DNA of 26,575 bases from CAZKUN01 sp964555935 (GTDB taxonomy: Bacteria > Armatimonadota > Zipacnadia > Zipacnadales > VGFC01): NCBI GenBank assembly GCA_964555935.1, contig CAZKUN010000120.1:1-26575 (forward strand), in the 5' to 3' direction. Below the pieces are notes generated by a model. The model was not told where the DNA came from. It was given only the letters and a program-made list of their open reading frames with translations, and made no database searches. Shown here one piece after another: positions 16,085 through 23,743 of the stretch. Position numbers and translations under genes: made by a program. Positions within the stretch are counted from its first letter, which is position 1. Each line of letters begins with the position of its first letter.

Positions 16085-17533
16085 ATGGCGGATATGTCTC
16101 CACGAGAGCGTCTGCTGATCGCCCTGCGCGGCGGCCAGCCGGACCGAGTGCCCTGTTCTCCGCATATCACCCGCTGGATCAGGCACCACTATGGTTGCGT
16201 CTGCCCTGACCACCAGTTGAAACTGGCGGAGGAATACGGGCTGGACTTGCTGATTCAGTATGGGGCCTACACTTGGCGCTCAGTCTCCAACGACTACATC
16301 TACACGCCCGGCGGTGGGCACAGTCACAACGCTTTGGGGCAGTTCGGTGATCTACCGGGGGTGAGCGTCGACTTGCGGGTGGAGAACGAGCCAGAGCACG
16401 TGACCTCGCGACGGACCTTCCACACCCCGGCCGGCGTGCTGCGGGATGTCATTCAGTGGGCGCGGCCGAACATGGGCTACGGTGACGGGCCCAACCCCCA
16501 TCGCGTGGAGCCCCTCGTCAAGAGTCAGGCCGACCTCGATGCGCTGGCGTTCCTGTACCCGCTCCCACGGCAGGATGTCCTGGCCGACATTCCTCTGACC
16601 CGGGAGCGTATCGGCGACGGGGGGCTGCTGATCGCCACGGACTGCACGCACGCCGGATGCTGGGCCATGGAGGCCCTCGGGCCTGAGATGATGCTGCTGG
16701 CCTCCGTGACGGATCCGGAGCTACTGCGCGCCGTCTGTCGCCTCGGCCAGGACCAGCACCTGCGCAACTTGCGGGCGATGTTGGAGCGAGGGCTGGAGGC
16801 GGCGTGGGTGAACTGGTTCCAGTGCGGTCCCTCGGTCGGCTGGTCGCCGGGAGCCTTCCAGGAGTTCTTCCTGCCGCTCATCACGGAACAGATCGCTGTG
16901 ATTCACGAATACGGGGCCATTGGCGTCTACCAGGATGACGGCAACATGCGGGATATCATCCCCGACCTGGTGGCGGCGGGCGTGGATGCTATCGGCGGGC
17001 TCCAGCCACCCGACGTGGGCGACGTGGTCCTGCGCGAGGTCAAGCAGCAGTGTGGAGAGAGAGTAGCGTTGGTCGGCGGGTTGGACCCGTGCTATACCTT
17101 CGACCTGGGCACCCCTGAACGCGTGCGGGAAGCGGTCAAGCAAGCCCTCGACGACGCGGCTGAGGGTGGCGGGTACGTCCTGGGGACGGCGGAGGCCATC
17201 GCCCCCGAGACGCCGGCCGCCAGCCTCCAGGCCATGAGCGAGGCGGCGCGCGAGTGGGGGAGCTATGAGCGATGGTGGCAGGCCAGCGGATGTAGCAACA
17301 GGCGCGGGGCAGCACGCGGGGAGGATCGTCCCGCGGTTGAGGGAAGTCAGAGCGCAGGACTGAGTACGAGGCCGAACGGCCAACGCCGGCAAGTGTTGGG
17401 ACTCATGCGCCCGATGGAGTGGTCAAATGAAGAATGGCAAGCCGTTGATGGGCCTTTGCCCGATCGGGAAGTTCGTCTTCAGCAACGAGGACGCCCTGCG
17501 CCAGAAGCAGGCCCTCCAGGCGAAGCTGAATGA
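16085..17533 (+). CDS. Uroporphyrinogen decarboxylase-fold (URO-D/methyltransferase superfamily) protein
   Basis: 482 residues, of which about 1-400 follow the URO-D superfamily pattern. It starts SPRERLLIALRGGQPDRVP, has LFQ/WFQCGPSVGWSP-type barrel segments, IIPDLVAAGVDAI at 291-303 and GLDPCYTFDLGTPERV at 332-347. It lacks the RQAGRY-type motif of haem-pathway UroD, so haem synthesis is unlikely. Corrinoid methyltransferases of this fold (MtaA, MtbA) bind Zn through H-x-C and a later Cys. Here the first site reads VYQDDGN (281-287) and the second GTAEAI (367-372), so the Zn ligands are missing. After residue 402 there is an Arg/Gly-rich tail of 80 residues unlike the family, overlapping the next gene by 107 bases, which suggests the real stop was lost. 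GAGGAG lies 8 bases before ATG 16085. First gene of the central operon; the reaction is unknown. Confidence 0.72.
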   Translation: MADMSPRERLLIALRGGQPDRVPCSPHITRWIRHHYGCVCPDHQLKLAEEYGLDLLIQYGAYTWRSVSNDYIYTPGGGHSHNALGQFGDLPGVSVDLRVENEPEHVTSRRTFHTPAGVLRDVIQWARPNMGYGDGPNPHRVEPLVKSQADLDALAFLYPLPRQDVLADIPLTRERIGDGGLLIATDCTHAGCWAMEALGPEMMLLASVTDPELLRAVCRLGQDQHLRNLRAMLERGLEAAWVNWFQCGPSVGWSPGAFQEFFLPLITEQIAVIHEYGAIGVYQDDGNMRDIIPDLVAAGVDAIGGLQPPDVGDVVLREVKQQCGERVALVGGLDPCYTFDLGTPERVREAVKQALDDAAEGGGYVLGTAEAIAPETPAASLQAMSEAAREWGSYERWWQASGCSNRRGAARGEDRPAVEGSQSAGLSTRPNGQRRQVLGLMRPMEWSNEEWQAVDGPLPDREVRLQQRGRPAPEAGPPGEAE

Positions 17534-18824
17534 GTGGGATGTGGCCTTCGTGGATCTGGAGGGCATCTTGCCCGATGGCCTCGTGAAGGACCAGGACCAC
17601 GTGGGCACGGTGGTCGATCACTTCCGCGGCAACGGCGTCGATTGCATCTTCATGCCTCACTGCAATTTCGGCACCGAGGGCGCGGTGGGCATGATCGGGA
17701 AGCGGCTCGGACTGCCGGTTCTGTTGTGGGGGCCGAGAGACGAGGCTCCGCTCCCGGACGGCACGCGCTTGCGCGATTCCCTGTGCGGCATGTTGGCGAG
17801 CAGCAAGGTGCTGCACAAGCTCAGCGTCCCGTTCACATACATCGAGAATTGCCGCGTCGGTGACGATGCGCTTCGCGCGGGTGTCGACACGTTCCTCCGC
17901 GCGGCGGCCGTCGCCGCGACCTTCCGAGACGGCGCGCGCATCGGCGTCGTCGGGCAGCGCATCGATTTCTTCTGGACGACGATCATCAACGAGTCCGAGT
18001 TGCTCCAGCGGTTCAACGTCGAGTTGCTGCCGCTTGACATGGTGACGCTCATCAACGGCGCTCTGGCGCGCGTCGAGGACGACAGGCGGTCGTACAAGAG
18101 CGAGATCGCGGAGCTTCAGGCGGCCGTTGAGATCGAGGGGTATGAATCAGACGCGCCGCTGATGAGGGTCCTCGCGGTCCGCGACGAGATCATGGAGATG
18201 ATCGAGAACCACTCCCTCGATGGCGTGGCCTTCCAGAGCTTCATGTCGATCGTCGACGCTTGCGAGTCGTACTGCTCGCTGGCCGAGAGCATGGTCGGCG
18301 AGACGTGCCCCATCGCCGCGGAGACGGATGTTCATGGCGTCATCAGCGATCTCATTTTGCGCCGCGCGGCGCTCGGGTCGGGCCCGGCGTATATCCCCGA
18401 GTTCACCATCCGCCATCCCGAGAACGAGAATGGCATACTGCTATGGCACGAGGGGGCTCCGCTATCGATGTGCCACCCCGAGAGCAGGCCCAAGCTCGGC
18501 AATCACTGGATCCTGCCCAGCCCTCTGGCGGGGATGTCTCACTTCCGTCTGAAGGACGGGCCTCTGACCGTGGCGCGCTTCGACGGTGACCATGGCGAGT
18601 ACCGGCTTGCGGTCGGCGAGGGGCATTCGACGGAGGGACCGTTCACGCTGAACAACTACGTGTGGATGGAGGTCGATGATTGGGCCTCCTGGGAACGGGC
18701 CCTGATCGAGGGACCGTTCATACACCACTGCGGCATGACGTACGGGCACTATGGCGAGGCTCTTGTGGAGGCGTGCAAATACGTGCCGGGGTTGGAAGCG
18801 CTCCGCTTAGGGAGTGCGGATTGA
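17427..18824 (+). CDS. L-fucose/L-arabinose isomerase-like (FucI/AraA fold) protein
   Basis: 465 residues, similar in layout to the L-fucose-isomerase-related group (COG2407-like). The N-terminal two thirds hold alternating alpha/beta segments (GVDCIFMPHCNFGTEGAVG, RIGVVGQRIDFFW). The C-terminal part carries the motif CPIAAETDVHGVISDLI at 294-310, with E299 and D301 as candidate metal ligands, then LLWHEGAP (H341) and FIHHCGMTYGHYGEAL near 431-445. Those positions match where FucI/AraA enzymes bind Mn, with Glu, Asp and His, so an active aldose-ketose isomerase is plausible; the sugar cannot be read from sequence. No signal peptide, so cytosolic. GGAG at 17416-17419 lies 7 bases before ATG 17427. 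It overlaps the 3' end of the URO-D frame, implying translational coupling. No sugar kinase is nearby. Confidence 0.75.
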   Translation: MKNGKPLMGLCPIGKFVFSNEDALRQKQALQAKLNEWDVAFVDLEGILPDGLVKDQDHVGTVVDHFRGNGVDCIFMPHCNFGTEGAVGMIGKRLGLPVLLWGPRDEAPLPDGTRLRDSLCGMLASSKVLHKLSVPFTYIENCRVGDDALRAGVDTFLRAAAVAATFRDGARIGVVGQRIDFFWTTIINESELLQRFNVELLPLDMVTLINGALARVEDDRRSYKSEIAELQAAVEIEGYESDAPLMRVLAVRDEIMEMIENHSLDGVAFQSFMSIVDACESYCSLAESMVGETCPIAAETDVHGVISDLILRRAALGSGPAYIPEFTIRHPENENGILLWHEGAPLSMCHPESRPKLGNHWILPSPLAGMSHFRLKDGPLTVARFDGDHGEYRLAVGEGHSTEGPFTLNNYVWMEVDDWASWERALIEGPFIHHCGMTYGHYGEALVEACKYVPGLEALRLGSAD

Positions 18825-18844
18825 AGTAGCCGGGCTTCGCGCTC

Positions 18845-18859
18845 TCGGACGGGGTCCGA
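18845..18859 (+). other. Small intercistronic hairpin
   Basis: TCGGAC (18845-18850) and GTCCGA (18854-18859) pair perfectly around a GGG loop in the 81-base space between the isomerase-like and MFS genes. It has no T-run. It could stabilise or process the operon transcript, or be chance in GC-rich DNA. Confidence 0.25.
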
Positions 18860-18905
18860 TGGGCGGCGCGTGTTCGGCAACAGAATCCGAGGGATCCACT
18901 ACACG

Positions 18906-20189
18906 ATGGCATCACTGCTCGACGCCGCCCTTCGCGTAGCGCTGGGCAAGATCACTCCGGACACGCAGGAGCGCCGGAACGTCTTCTGGTTCGTGGTATC
19001 GTACCTGCTTGTCGGCGCGGCATCAGTCCTGTGGGCGGGCGATCTGTGGAACGGTTTCCTGGTCCACACCGGCTTCACCATGACCCAGATTGGCATCATA
19101 GGGTCGGTCGCCGGGATCGCCAGCTCGGTGGCTCTCATCGCCTTCATGGGCCTGGCCGACCGGATCCAGCACCGGGTGCGTGTCTATGTTATCACCGTAT
19201 TGCTGACGATTCTCGCCCCCGTCGCGACCGCCGGCATAGCCCTCATCCCGCGCGTCGCCTACCCGCTGTCAGCCCTACTCGTCACGCTGATTGTCATCGT
19301 TATATGTCAGGCGACGATCGCCTCGTTCCCGATCATGCTCGGGTACCCCATCATCGCCCGGTCGGCGCGCATGGGCATCCGAGGGCGCGTGTTCGGGTTC
19401 ACCACCACCGCGTCGGGCGTGCTGGGGATCGGCCTCGGGTGGCTGTCGGCGAACGTGCTGAAGAACGTCGCTTACCCCACTGGCTATGCATGGTGCTTCC
19501 TCGCCGCTGCCGCGGCCATCGCGTTGCGAGGCGCTGCGTTCAGCCGTGTCCGCGAGTTGACCGACCTGGCAGTCGACGGCGCGAGCCGATCTGCCTTCCC
19601 CCTGACCGCAATCGTGGATGTGCTCAGGCTCAGGGAGTTTCAGACACTCGCCGGTCCGCACGTGGCGCGAGGACTCGCGATGAGCGCCGCGGGGTTCGCC
19701 CTGCCGGTGGGGCTCAAGCACCTCGGTCTGCCGGAGCATTACCCGGGCTACGCGAGCGCGGTTACGACGGCGGCGACGGTGCTCGGAGGCATCGCCGTTG
19801 CGGTCTGGGCCGATCGGCTGGGCGCGGGGCCCTCATGTTTCTGGGGAGATCTGCTGTACGCGCTCGGAATGGGCACAGTGATGGTCTCCGCCAACCCATT
19901 CGTGTTCCTGGCGATATATCTCGTGATGCACTTCGGTCGCAACATCGAGGACAACGCCATCCCGCTGGGAGCGATCAACGTCGTTCCCGCCAAGCATCTC
20001 GGCGCCTTCAGCGCGGCACGGCTGATGGTGCTCACCGCATCCGGCGCTGTCGGCGCTCCCATCTTCGGCTACCTCTTCGACCACTACGACCCGGGACTCG
20101 TATTCGGGTTGGCCGCCTGTGGCAAGTTCCTGACAGGCGTCTGGTTCTGGTACGTGTTCCGGCCCACCACCCGGGCAACGACGCCATGA
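18906..20189 (+). CDS. MFS (major facilitator superfamily) transporter
   Basis: 427 residues with about 11-12 hydrophobic segments. They include FWFVVSYLLVGAASVLWAG near 28-46, GIIGSVAGIASSVALIAFMG, a segment ending LTILAPVATAGIALI, and CFLAAAAAIAL. The loop LADRIQHRVR between the second and third segments is a degenerate MFS motif A (G-x-L-A-D-R-x-G-R-R). The protein should sit in the inner membrane and move a small solute, probably the sugar or derivative handled by its operon partners; direction and substrate are unknown. ATG 18906 is preferred because the frame then begins with a typical short cytosolic N-terminus, although the nearest GAGGG is 12 bases away. GTG 18870, in frame, is the alternative and would add 12 residues. 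It lies 81 bases after the isomerase-like gene and 59 before the ceramidase-like gene. Confidence 0.82.
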   Translation: MASLLDAALRVALGKITPDTQERRNVFWFVVSYLLVGAASVLWAGDLWNGFLVHTGFTMTQIGIIGSVAGIASSVALIAFMGLADRIQHRVRVYVITVLLTILAPVATAGIALIPRVAYPLSALLVTLIVIVICQATIASFPIMLGYPIIARSARMGIRGRVFGFTTTASGVLGIGLGWLSANVLKNVAYPTGYAWCFLAAAAAIALRGAAFSRVRELTDLAVDGASRSAFPLTAIVDVLRLREFQTLAGPHVARGLAMSAAGFALPVGLKHLGLPEHYPGYASAVTTAATVLGGIAVAVWADRLGAGPSCFWGDLLYALGMGTVMVSANPFVFLAIYLVMHFGRNIEDNAIPLGAINVVPAKHLGAFSAARLMVLTASGAVGAPIFGYLFDHYDPGLVFGLAACGKFLTGVWFWYVFRPTTRATTP

Positions 20190-20248
20190 CGCTCCCTGGA
20201 ACCTGGGGATCTGCCCCGCGCCCGGACCCGACGAACAAGGAGGCCCGC

Positions 20249-21613
20249 ATGGATCTGTCGCTCCAAGCTGGTGTCGCCGAGACCACTATCAACCCGCGCC
20301 TGGGCATGCAGATTGATGGCAACATTGGCGCCCGCCGCCCGGCACAGTTCATCCTCAGCGATCTCTACGCCCGGGCCATCGTCTTCCAGCAGGCTGAGAA
20401 GCGCTTCCTGTTGCTCGCCATGGAGCTGCTGGCGATCACACAGGAGTGGAGCGAAGCGATCCGCGCTTGCGCCGCGACGGAGTTCGGTTTCGACCACGAC
20501 GCCGTGGCGGTGCATGTGGTGCAGAATCACTCCTCGCCCTCGATGGGCCAGATCATGCTCAGCGACCGTCTCGACGCGACCCGGAAGTACCCGTGGATAC
20601 GCGGCTCGGACCCCGACTATGGGCCTCTCGTGACGGAGAAGATCGGGCCACTGATCCGCGAGGCCGTGGACGGCCTGCAGCCGGTGCGGTTGCTATGCGC
20701 CAGCGCGCTGGAGGCCCGCGTCTCGTTCAACCGGCGGGTCGCGCACCGTGACGGCACCTCGGCGATGGGAGTTCGCGACCAGGAGGCTCTGCACCGTGAG
20801 GGTCCCAGCGACCCGGAGGTAGGTGTGGCGCTCTTCACCACCCCGTCCCTGCAGACCGTCGCCGCCCTGCTTCATCACAGTTGCCATCCGGTTCACTGGA
20901 ATCCGCACCACGGCATCCACGGCGACTGGCCGGGCGCGTGGGCAGATCAGGTGCGCCGGGGCCTGCTTCCGTCCGCGGTGCCGCTGGTCCTCAACGGATG
21001 CTGCGGCAACGTGCATCACGCGGACCCACTGAACCCGCAGCGCGAGGACACGCCGCAGAGCATGGCAAGCCTGCTCACCGAAGCGGCGCGAACGGCGCTT
21101 TGCAGTCCATGTTTCAGCGATGACAGCCCGACGCTTGCCCACAAGACGGTGCGCTTCGGAATCCCGTTCCGCCAGTTCCCCGAGGAGGTGTTTGCGGATG
21201 CACGCAAGCTGATCTCGGAGCACCCCGAACCCCTGTGGACCGACGAGACCAAGACCCGTTTTGAGTGGGACTGGCATTTCGCGGCATCGCTGCTGGACCT
21301 CGAGCACGTGCTGGCCACCCAGGCTGAGTTCGAGTACGAGATCCAGGCGCTCCGGATCGGTGACCTGGCGATCCTCATTCTTCCGGGTGAGCCCTTCGTC
21401 GAAGCCCAGTTGGAGATCAAACAGGCCAGCCCCGCCAAACGCACATTTGTGGCGCACATGTCCAATCGGTATGTTGGGTACATCCCCACACCGGAAGCCA
21501 TCCGGCGCGGCGGCTACGAGACGCGCCCGTCACACTCCTCGAAGCTGGCGCCGGAGGCCCTGCAGATGATCACGGAGAGATCGGTGGCACTGTTGGAGGA
21601 GTTGTACGCGTAA
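20249..21613 (+). CDS. Neutral/alkaline ceramidase-like hydrolase without signal peptide
   Basis: 454 residues resembling the N-terminal catalytic domain of neutral ceramidases. It begins LQAGVAETTINP, the usual family opening. Candidate Zn-binding parts are VQNHSSPSMG (H94) and HHSCHPVHWNPHHGIHGDWP at 209-228 (H213 likely). NGCCGNVHH at 249-257 stands where ceramidases have GNxxP-type loops. LPGEPFVEAQLEIK near the C-terminus is also typical. True secreted ceramidases are longer, have a signal peptide and a C-terminal domain; this one lacks both, so it is probably a cytosolic amidase or esterase of unknown substrate. The start is well supported: AAGGAGG at 20237-20243 is 5 bases before ATG 20249. 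It is the fourth gene of the operon. Confidence 0.78.
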   Translation: MDLSLQAGVAETTINPRLGMQIDGNIGARRPAQFILSDLYARAIVFQQAEKRFLLLAMELLAITQEWSEAIRACAATEFGFDHDAVAVHVVQNHSSPSMGQIMLSDRLDATRKYPWIRGSDPDYGPLVTEKIGPLIREAVDGLQPVRLLCASALEARVSFNRRVAHRDGTSAMGVRDQEALHREGPSDPEVGVALFTTPSLQTVAALLHHSCHPVHWNPHHGIHGDWPGAWADQVRRGLLPSAVPLVLNGCCGNVHHADPLNPQREDTPQSMASLLTEAARTALCSPCFSDDSPTLAHKTVRFGIPFRQFPEEVFADARKLISEHPEPLWTDETKTRFEWDWHFAASLLDLEHVLATQAEFEYEIQALRIGDLAILILPGEPFVEAQLEIKQASPAKRTFVAHMSNRYVGYIPTPEAIRRGGYETRPSHSSKLAPEALQMITERSVALLEELYA

Positions 21614-21618
21614 GCTCT

Positions 21619-21643
21619 CCGCCGGGGTGGTGGCCCGCGGCGG
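21619..21643 (+). other. Intercistronic hairpin between ceramidase-like and DapA-like genes
   Basis: CCGCCG (21619-21624) pairs with CGGCGG (21638-21643). GGG (21625-21627) pairs with CCC (21634-21636) around the loop TGGTGG, with one bulged G. The structure starts 6 bases after the stop codon of the ceramidase-like gene. It could partially terminate or process the transcript; there is no T-run. Confidence 0.35.
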
Positions 21644-21664
21644 GGCGAGAGAGGACGCGTGATC

Positions 21665-22582
21665 ATGACTCGGAATGAGATACAACAGGCCCTGTCCGGC
21701 CCAGTCGCCTCCATCCGGACGCCCTTCAGCCAGGATGGCAGCATGGACTACGATAGCCTGGGGCGGATGGTGGAGTTTGACATCGAGGCGGGCGCCGGCG
21801 CGTTGTTGATCACCTGGGGCGATAGTCTCTTCTCGCTCCTGGGCGACCGAGAGATCGCCGACCTTACGACGGCGGTCGTCGAGCGCGCCGCTGGGCGGGT
21901 GGCAGTGGTGGCGTGCACGGGCAGATGGGCGACGCCTCAGGCTGTCGAGTTCGCGACCTTCTGTCGGGAGGTTGGCGCGGACATCGTGCAAGTGTTCTTG
22001 CCGATGTGGTACCCGGGCTGCGCGCTGCCGGAGGCGGTTGTCGAGCACCACCGGGCGATCGCCGCGCGCATCCCGGTGATGGCCAACAGCGCCGAGTTGC
22101 AGCGCAGCGGCGCGGCTGAGGGGCTGGAGATCGCTCGCGTGCTGGTTGACCGAGTCGGCAACGTGTTGGCGATGAAGGCCGATGTCATGGGCGAATTCGA
22201 CTGCGAGATGACGAGCCTCGTCAGGGAGCATTGGGCGGTGATGGCTGGTGGCCAGAAGTCGTTCCACATGGAGCTTCTGCCGCACGGTTGCCAGGGCTAT
22301 CTGTCGACCTTCGTCACCTTCAGCCCGAGCGTGACGGAGGCGTATTGGCGCGCGATCGGTGCGGGCGACATCCCGGCGGCGACGCGCATCATTGAGCGAA
22401 TCGATCGGCCATTCTTCGACCATATCATCGGCGTGCCCGGTGGCTTTGATGCCGCCATGCACGGCATTACCGAGCTTTGCGGGCTAACGCAGCGCTGGCG
22501 GCGACCACCGTTCTACAGCCTGGCCGACAGCGAGATGGATGAGCTGGCCGGATTCCTCGAGAGCCTCTCCGAGGCCGAGTAA
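21665..22582 (+). CDS. Dihydrodipicolinate synthase/N-acetylneuraminate lyase (DapA/NanA) superfamily protein, atypical active site
   Basis: 305 residues, close to the family length of about 290-300, with the alpha/beta-barrel pattern of class I aldolases. K171 in VLAMKADVMG aligns with the Schiff-base lysine. The substrate-binding GTTGE motif is replaced by LITWGDS (48-54). The YN(V/I)P motif that supplies the catalytic Tyr is replaced by VMANSAEL, so A140-N141 stands in place of Tyr-Asn. The reaction may therefore differ from canonical lyases or synthases. The frame also allows GTG 21659, only 3 bases from GAGGA; ATG 21665, about 9-10 bases from GAGG at 21651, is preferred. It is not expected to be the housekeeping DapA, given its context and motifs. 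It lies 51 bases after the ceramidase-like gene and 16 before the BNR gene. Confidence 0.75.
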   Translation: MTRNEIQQALSGPVASIRTPFSQDGSMDYDSLGRMVEFDIEAGAGALLITWGDSLFSLLGDREIADLTTAVVERAAGRVAVVACTGRWATPQAVEFATFCREVGADIVQVFLPMWYPGCALPEAVVEHHRAIAARIPVMANSAELQRSGAAEGLEIARVLVDRVGNVLAMKADVMGEFDCEMTSLVREHWAVMAGGQKSFHMELLPHGCQGYLSTFVTFSPSVTEAYWRAIGAGDIPAATRIIERIDRPFFDHIIGVPGGFDAAMHGITELCGLTQRWRRPPFYSLADSEMDELAGFLESLSEAE

Positions 22583-22598
22583 AGGACTGGGACGCGCT

Positions 22599-23699
22599 AT
22601 GCAAGTCATCGACACGGGTATCGTCTACCGCAACCCCATGCCACACGTGTGGAGCCGCCACGCCTACTTCCCCTCGCTGGTGAGTCTCGGCGGCGGGGAG
22701 TTGATCTGCTCCTTCGTGAGGGCGCAGGCCTTCGAGGCGGAGGATGCGCGGCTGCATCTATGCCGCTCGCGAGATGGTGGTCGGACGTGGAATAGCGAAG
22801 GGCGCATGTTCGCCGAGCGCGAGGCCCCGTCTTACTACTTCGAGGGCGGCCGGATGGCCCTGCTCGCCGATGGTGACCTGCTGATGATGGTCAGCCTGGC
22901 CGACAAGCGCCGCCGCGAGGAGGGGCTGTCCAACCCGGCCACGCTGGGTTTTGCCGAGACCACGCTGGTGAGCCATCGCTCCACGGACGGCGGCCGCACT
23001 TGGACGGAGGCCTCGGCGGTGACGCCCCCGCTCGTCGGGCCGGAGTTTGAGATCTGCTCGTCGCCGGTCCAACTCAGCGACGGCCGCCTCCTGTACCCCT
23101 CCTCCACCTGGAAGGCCTGGGATGGCGCTAGCCCCACCGGCATGAAAGCCGTCGCCTTCATCTCCGACGATAGCGGCGCCACTTGGCCCCGGCACGTGGT
23201 CACTCTCGACGGCACCCCCGACCAGGTAGTCCACTGGGAGAGCAAGGTGATCGAGCTGGCCGCCGGAAGGCTCCTGGCCGTTTCCTGGGCATTCGACGAG
23301 CCAAATAGCGTTAGCCTGCCCAACCACTTCAGCCTGTCGGCGGACGGTGGGGATAGCTTCAGCTCGCCCGCGGCAACCGATCTGTCGGGCGAGACTCCGG
23401 CAGTGCTGGGGCTGGGCCCGGACGAGGCGCTGTGCGTCTATCGTCGCACCGACGTGGCCGGGCTCTACGCCGCGCGGGTCTCGCTGGCGGGCGGGCGTTG
23501 GACGACCGGCGAGCAACTGGAGTGCTTCGGGACGGGCGCGCTCTACGGCACGGACAGCCAGAACCAGTCAGAGAAGTTTGCGGTGCTGCGCTTCGGCGCC
23601 CCGTGCGTGACGCGCCTGGACGACGGCTCCGTTCTCGTAGCGTTCTGGGTAGTGGAGGAGTGCGTCTCCAACATCCGCTGGGTCCGGCTGGCTCTATAG
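22599..23699 (+). CDS. BNR-repeat / sialidase-fold protein, cytosolic
   Basis: 366 residues forming a predicted six-bladed propeller with four Asp-box repeats: SRDGGRTW (57-64), STDGGRTW (128-135), SDDSGATW (189-196) and SADGGDSF (247-254). An N-terminal Arg in SRHAYFPSL and E214 in HWESKVIEL are at the places where sialidase-like enzymes carry the first Arg and a catalytic Glu. A canonical FRIP or YRIP motif is not seen. No signal peptide, so it should be cytosolic, unlike most secreted sialidases. It could be a glycosidase of the broader sialidase superfamily or a non-catalytic binding protein. ATG 22599 starts 16 bases after the preceding stop; AAAGGA overlaps that stop codon. Last gene of the operon, followed within 45 bases by the convergent VCBS gene. 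Confidence 0.76.
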   Translation: MQVIDTGIVYRNPMPHVWSRHAYFPSLVSLGGGELICSFVRAQAFEAEDARLHLCRSRDGGRTWNSEGRMFAEREAPSYYFEGGRMALLADGDLLMMVSLADKRRREEGLSNPATLGFAETTLVSHRSTDGGRTWTEASAVTPPLVGPEFEICSSPVQLSDGRLLYPSSTWKAWDGASPTGMKAVAFISDDSGATWPRHVVTLDGTPDQVVHWESKVIELAAGRLLAVSWAFDEPNSVSLPNHFSLSADGGDSFSSPAATDLSGETPAVLGLGPDEALCVYRRTDVAGLYAARVSLAGGRWTTGEQLECFGTGALYGTDSQNQSEKFAVLRFGAPCVTRLDDGSVLVAFWVVEECVSNIRWVRLAL

Positions 23700-23743
23700 G
23701 CGCCTAGCGCTCGTGAAATCATGACTTGCCGGGCCCCAGCCGT

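Noticed and set aside
15913..16170. Upstream extension of the CBM9/F5-8C gene by 86 codons
   Set aside because: It would overlap the start of the divergent URO-D-like gene, is Arg/Ser-rich, and would bury the signal peptide that begins at 15912.
16085..17533. hemE (haem uroporphyrinogen decarboxylase)
   Set aside because: The RQAGRY-type signature is absent and there are no haem genes nearby; the fold resemblance is only at superfamily level.
19031..20248. Upstream extension of the ceramidase-like gene
   Set aside because: It overlaps the MFS gene in another frame and is Arg/His/Gly-rich noise. AAGGAGG at 20237-20243 marks the true start.
21530..22462. 310-codon minus-strand open frame
   Set aside because: It is antisense to the DapA-like gene, has no ribosome site, and its composition is typical of shadow frames.
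21665..22582. Housekeeping dapA or true nanA
   Set aside because: The Tyr motif and the GTTGE motif are both replaced, so neither name is justified.
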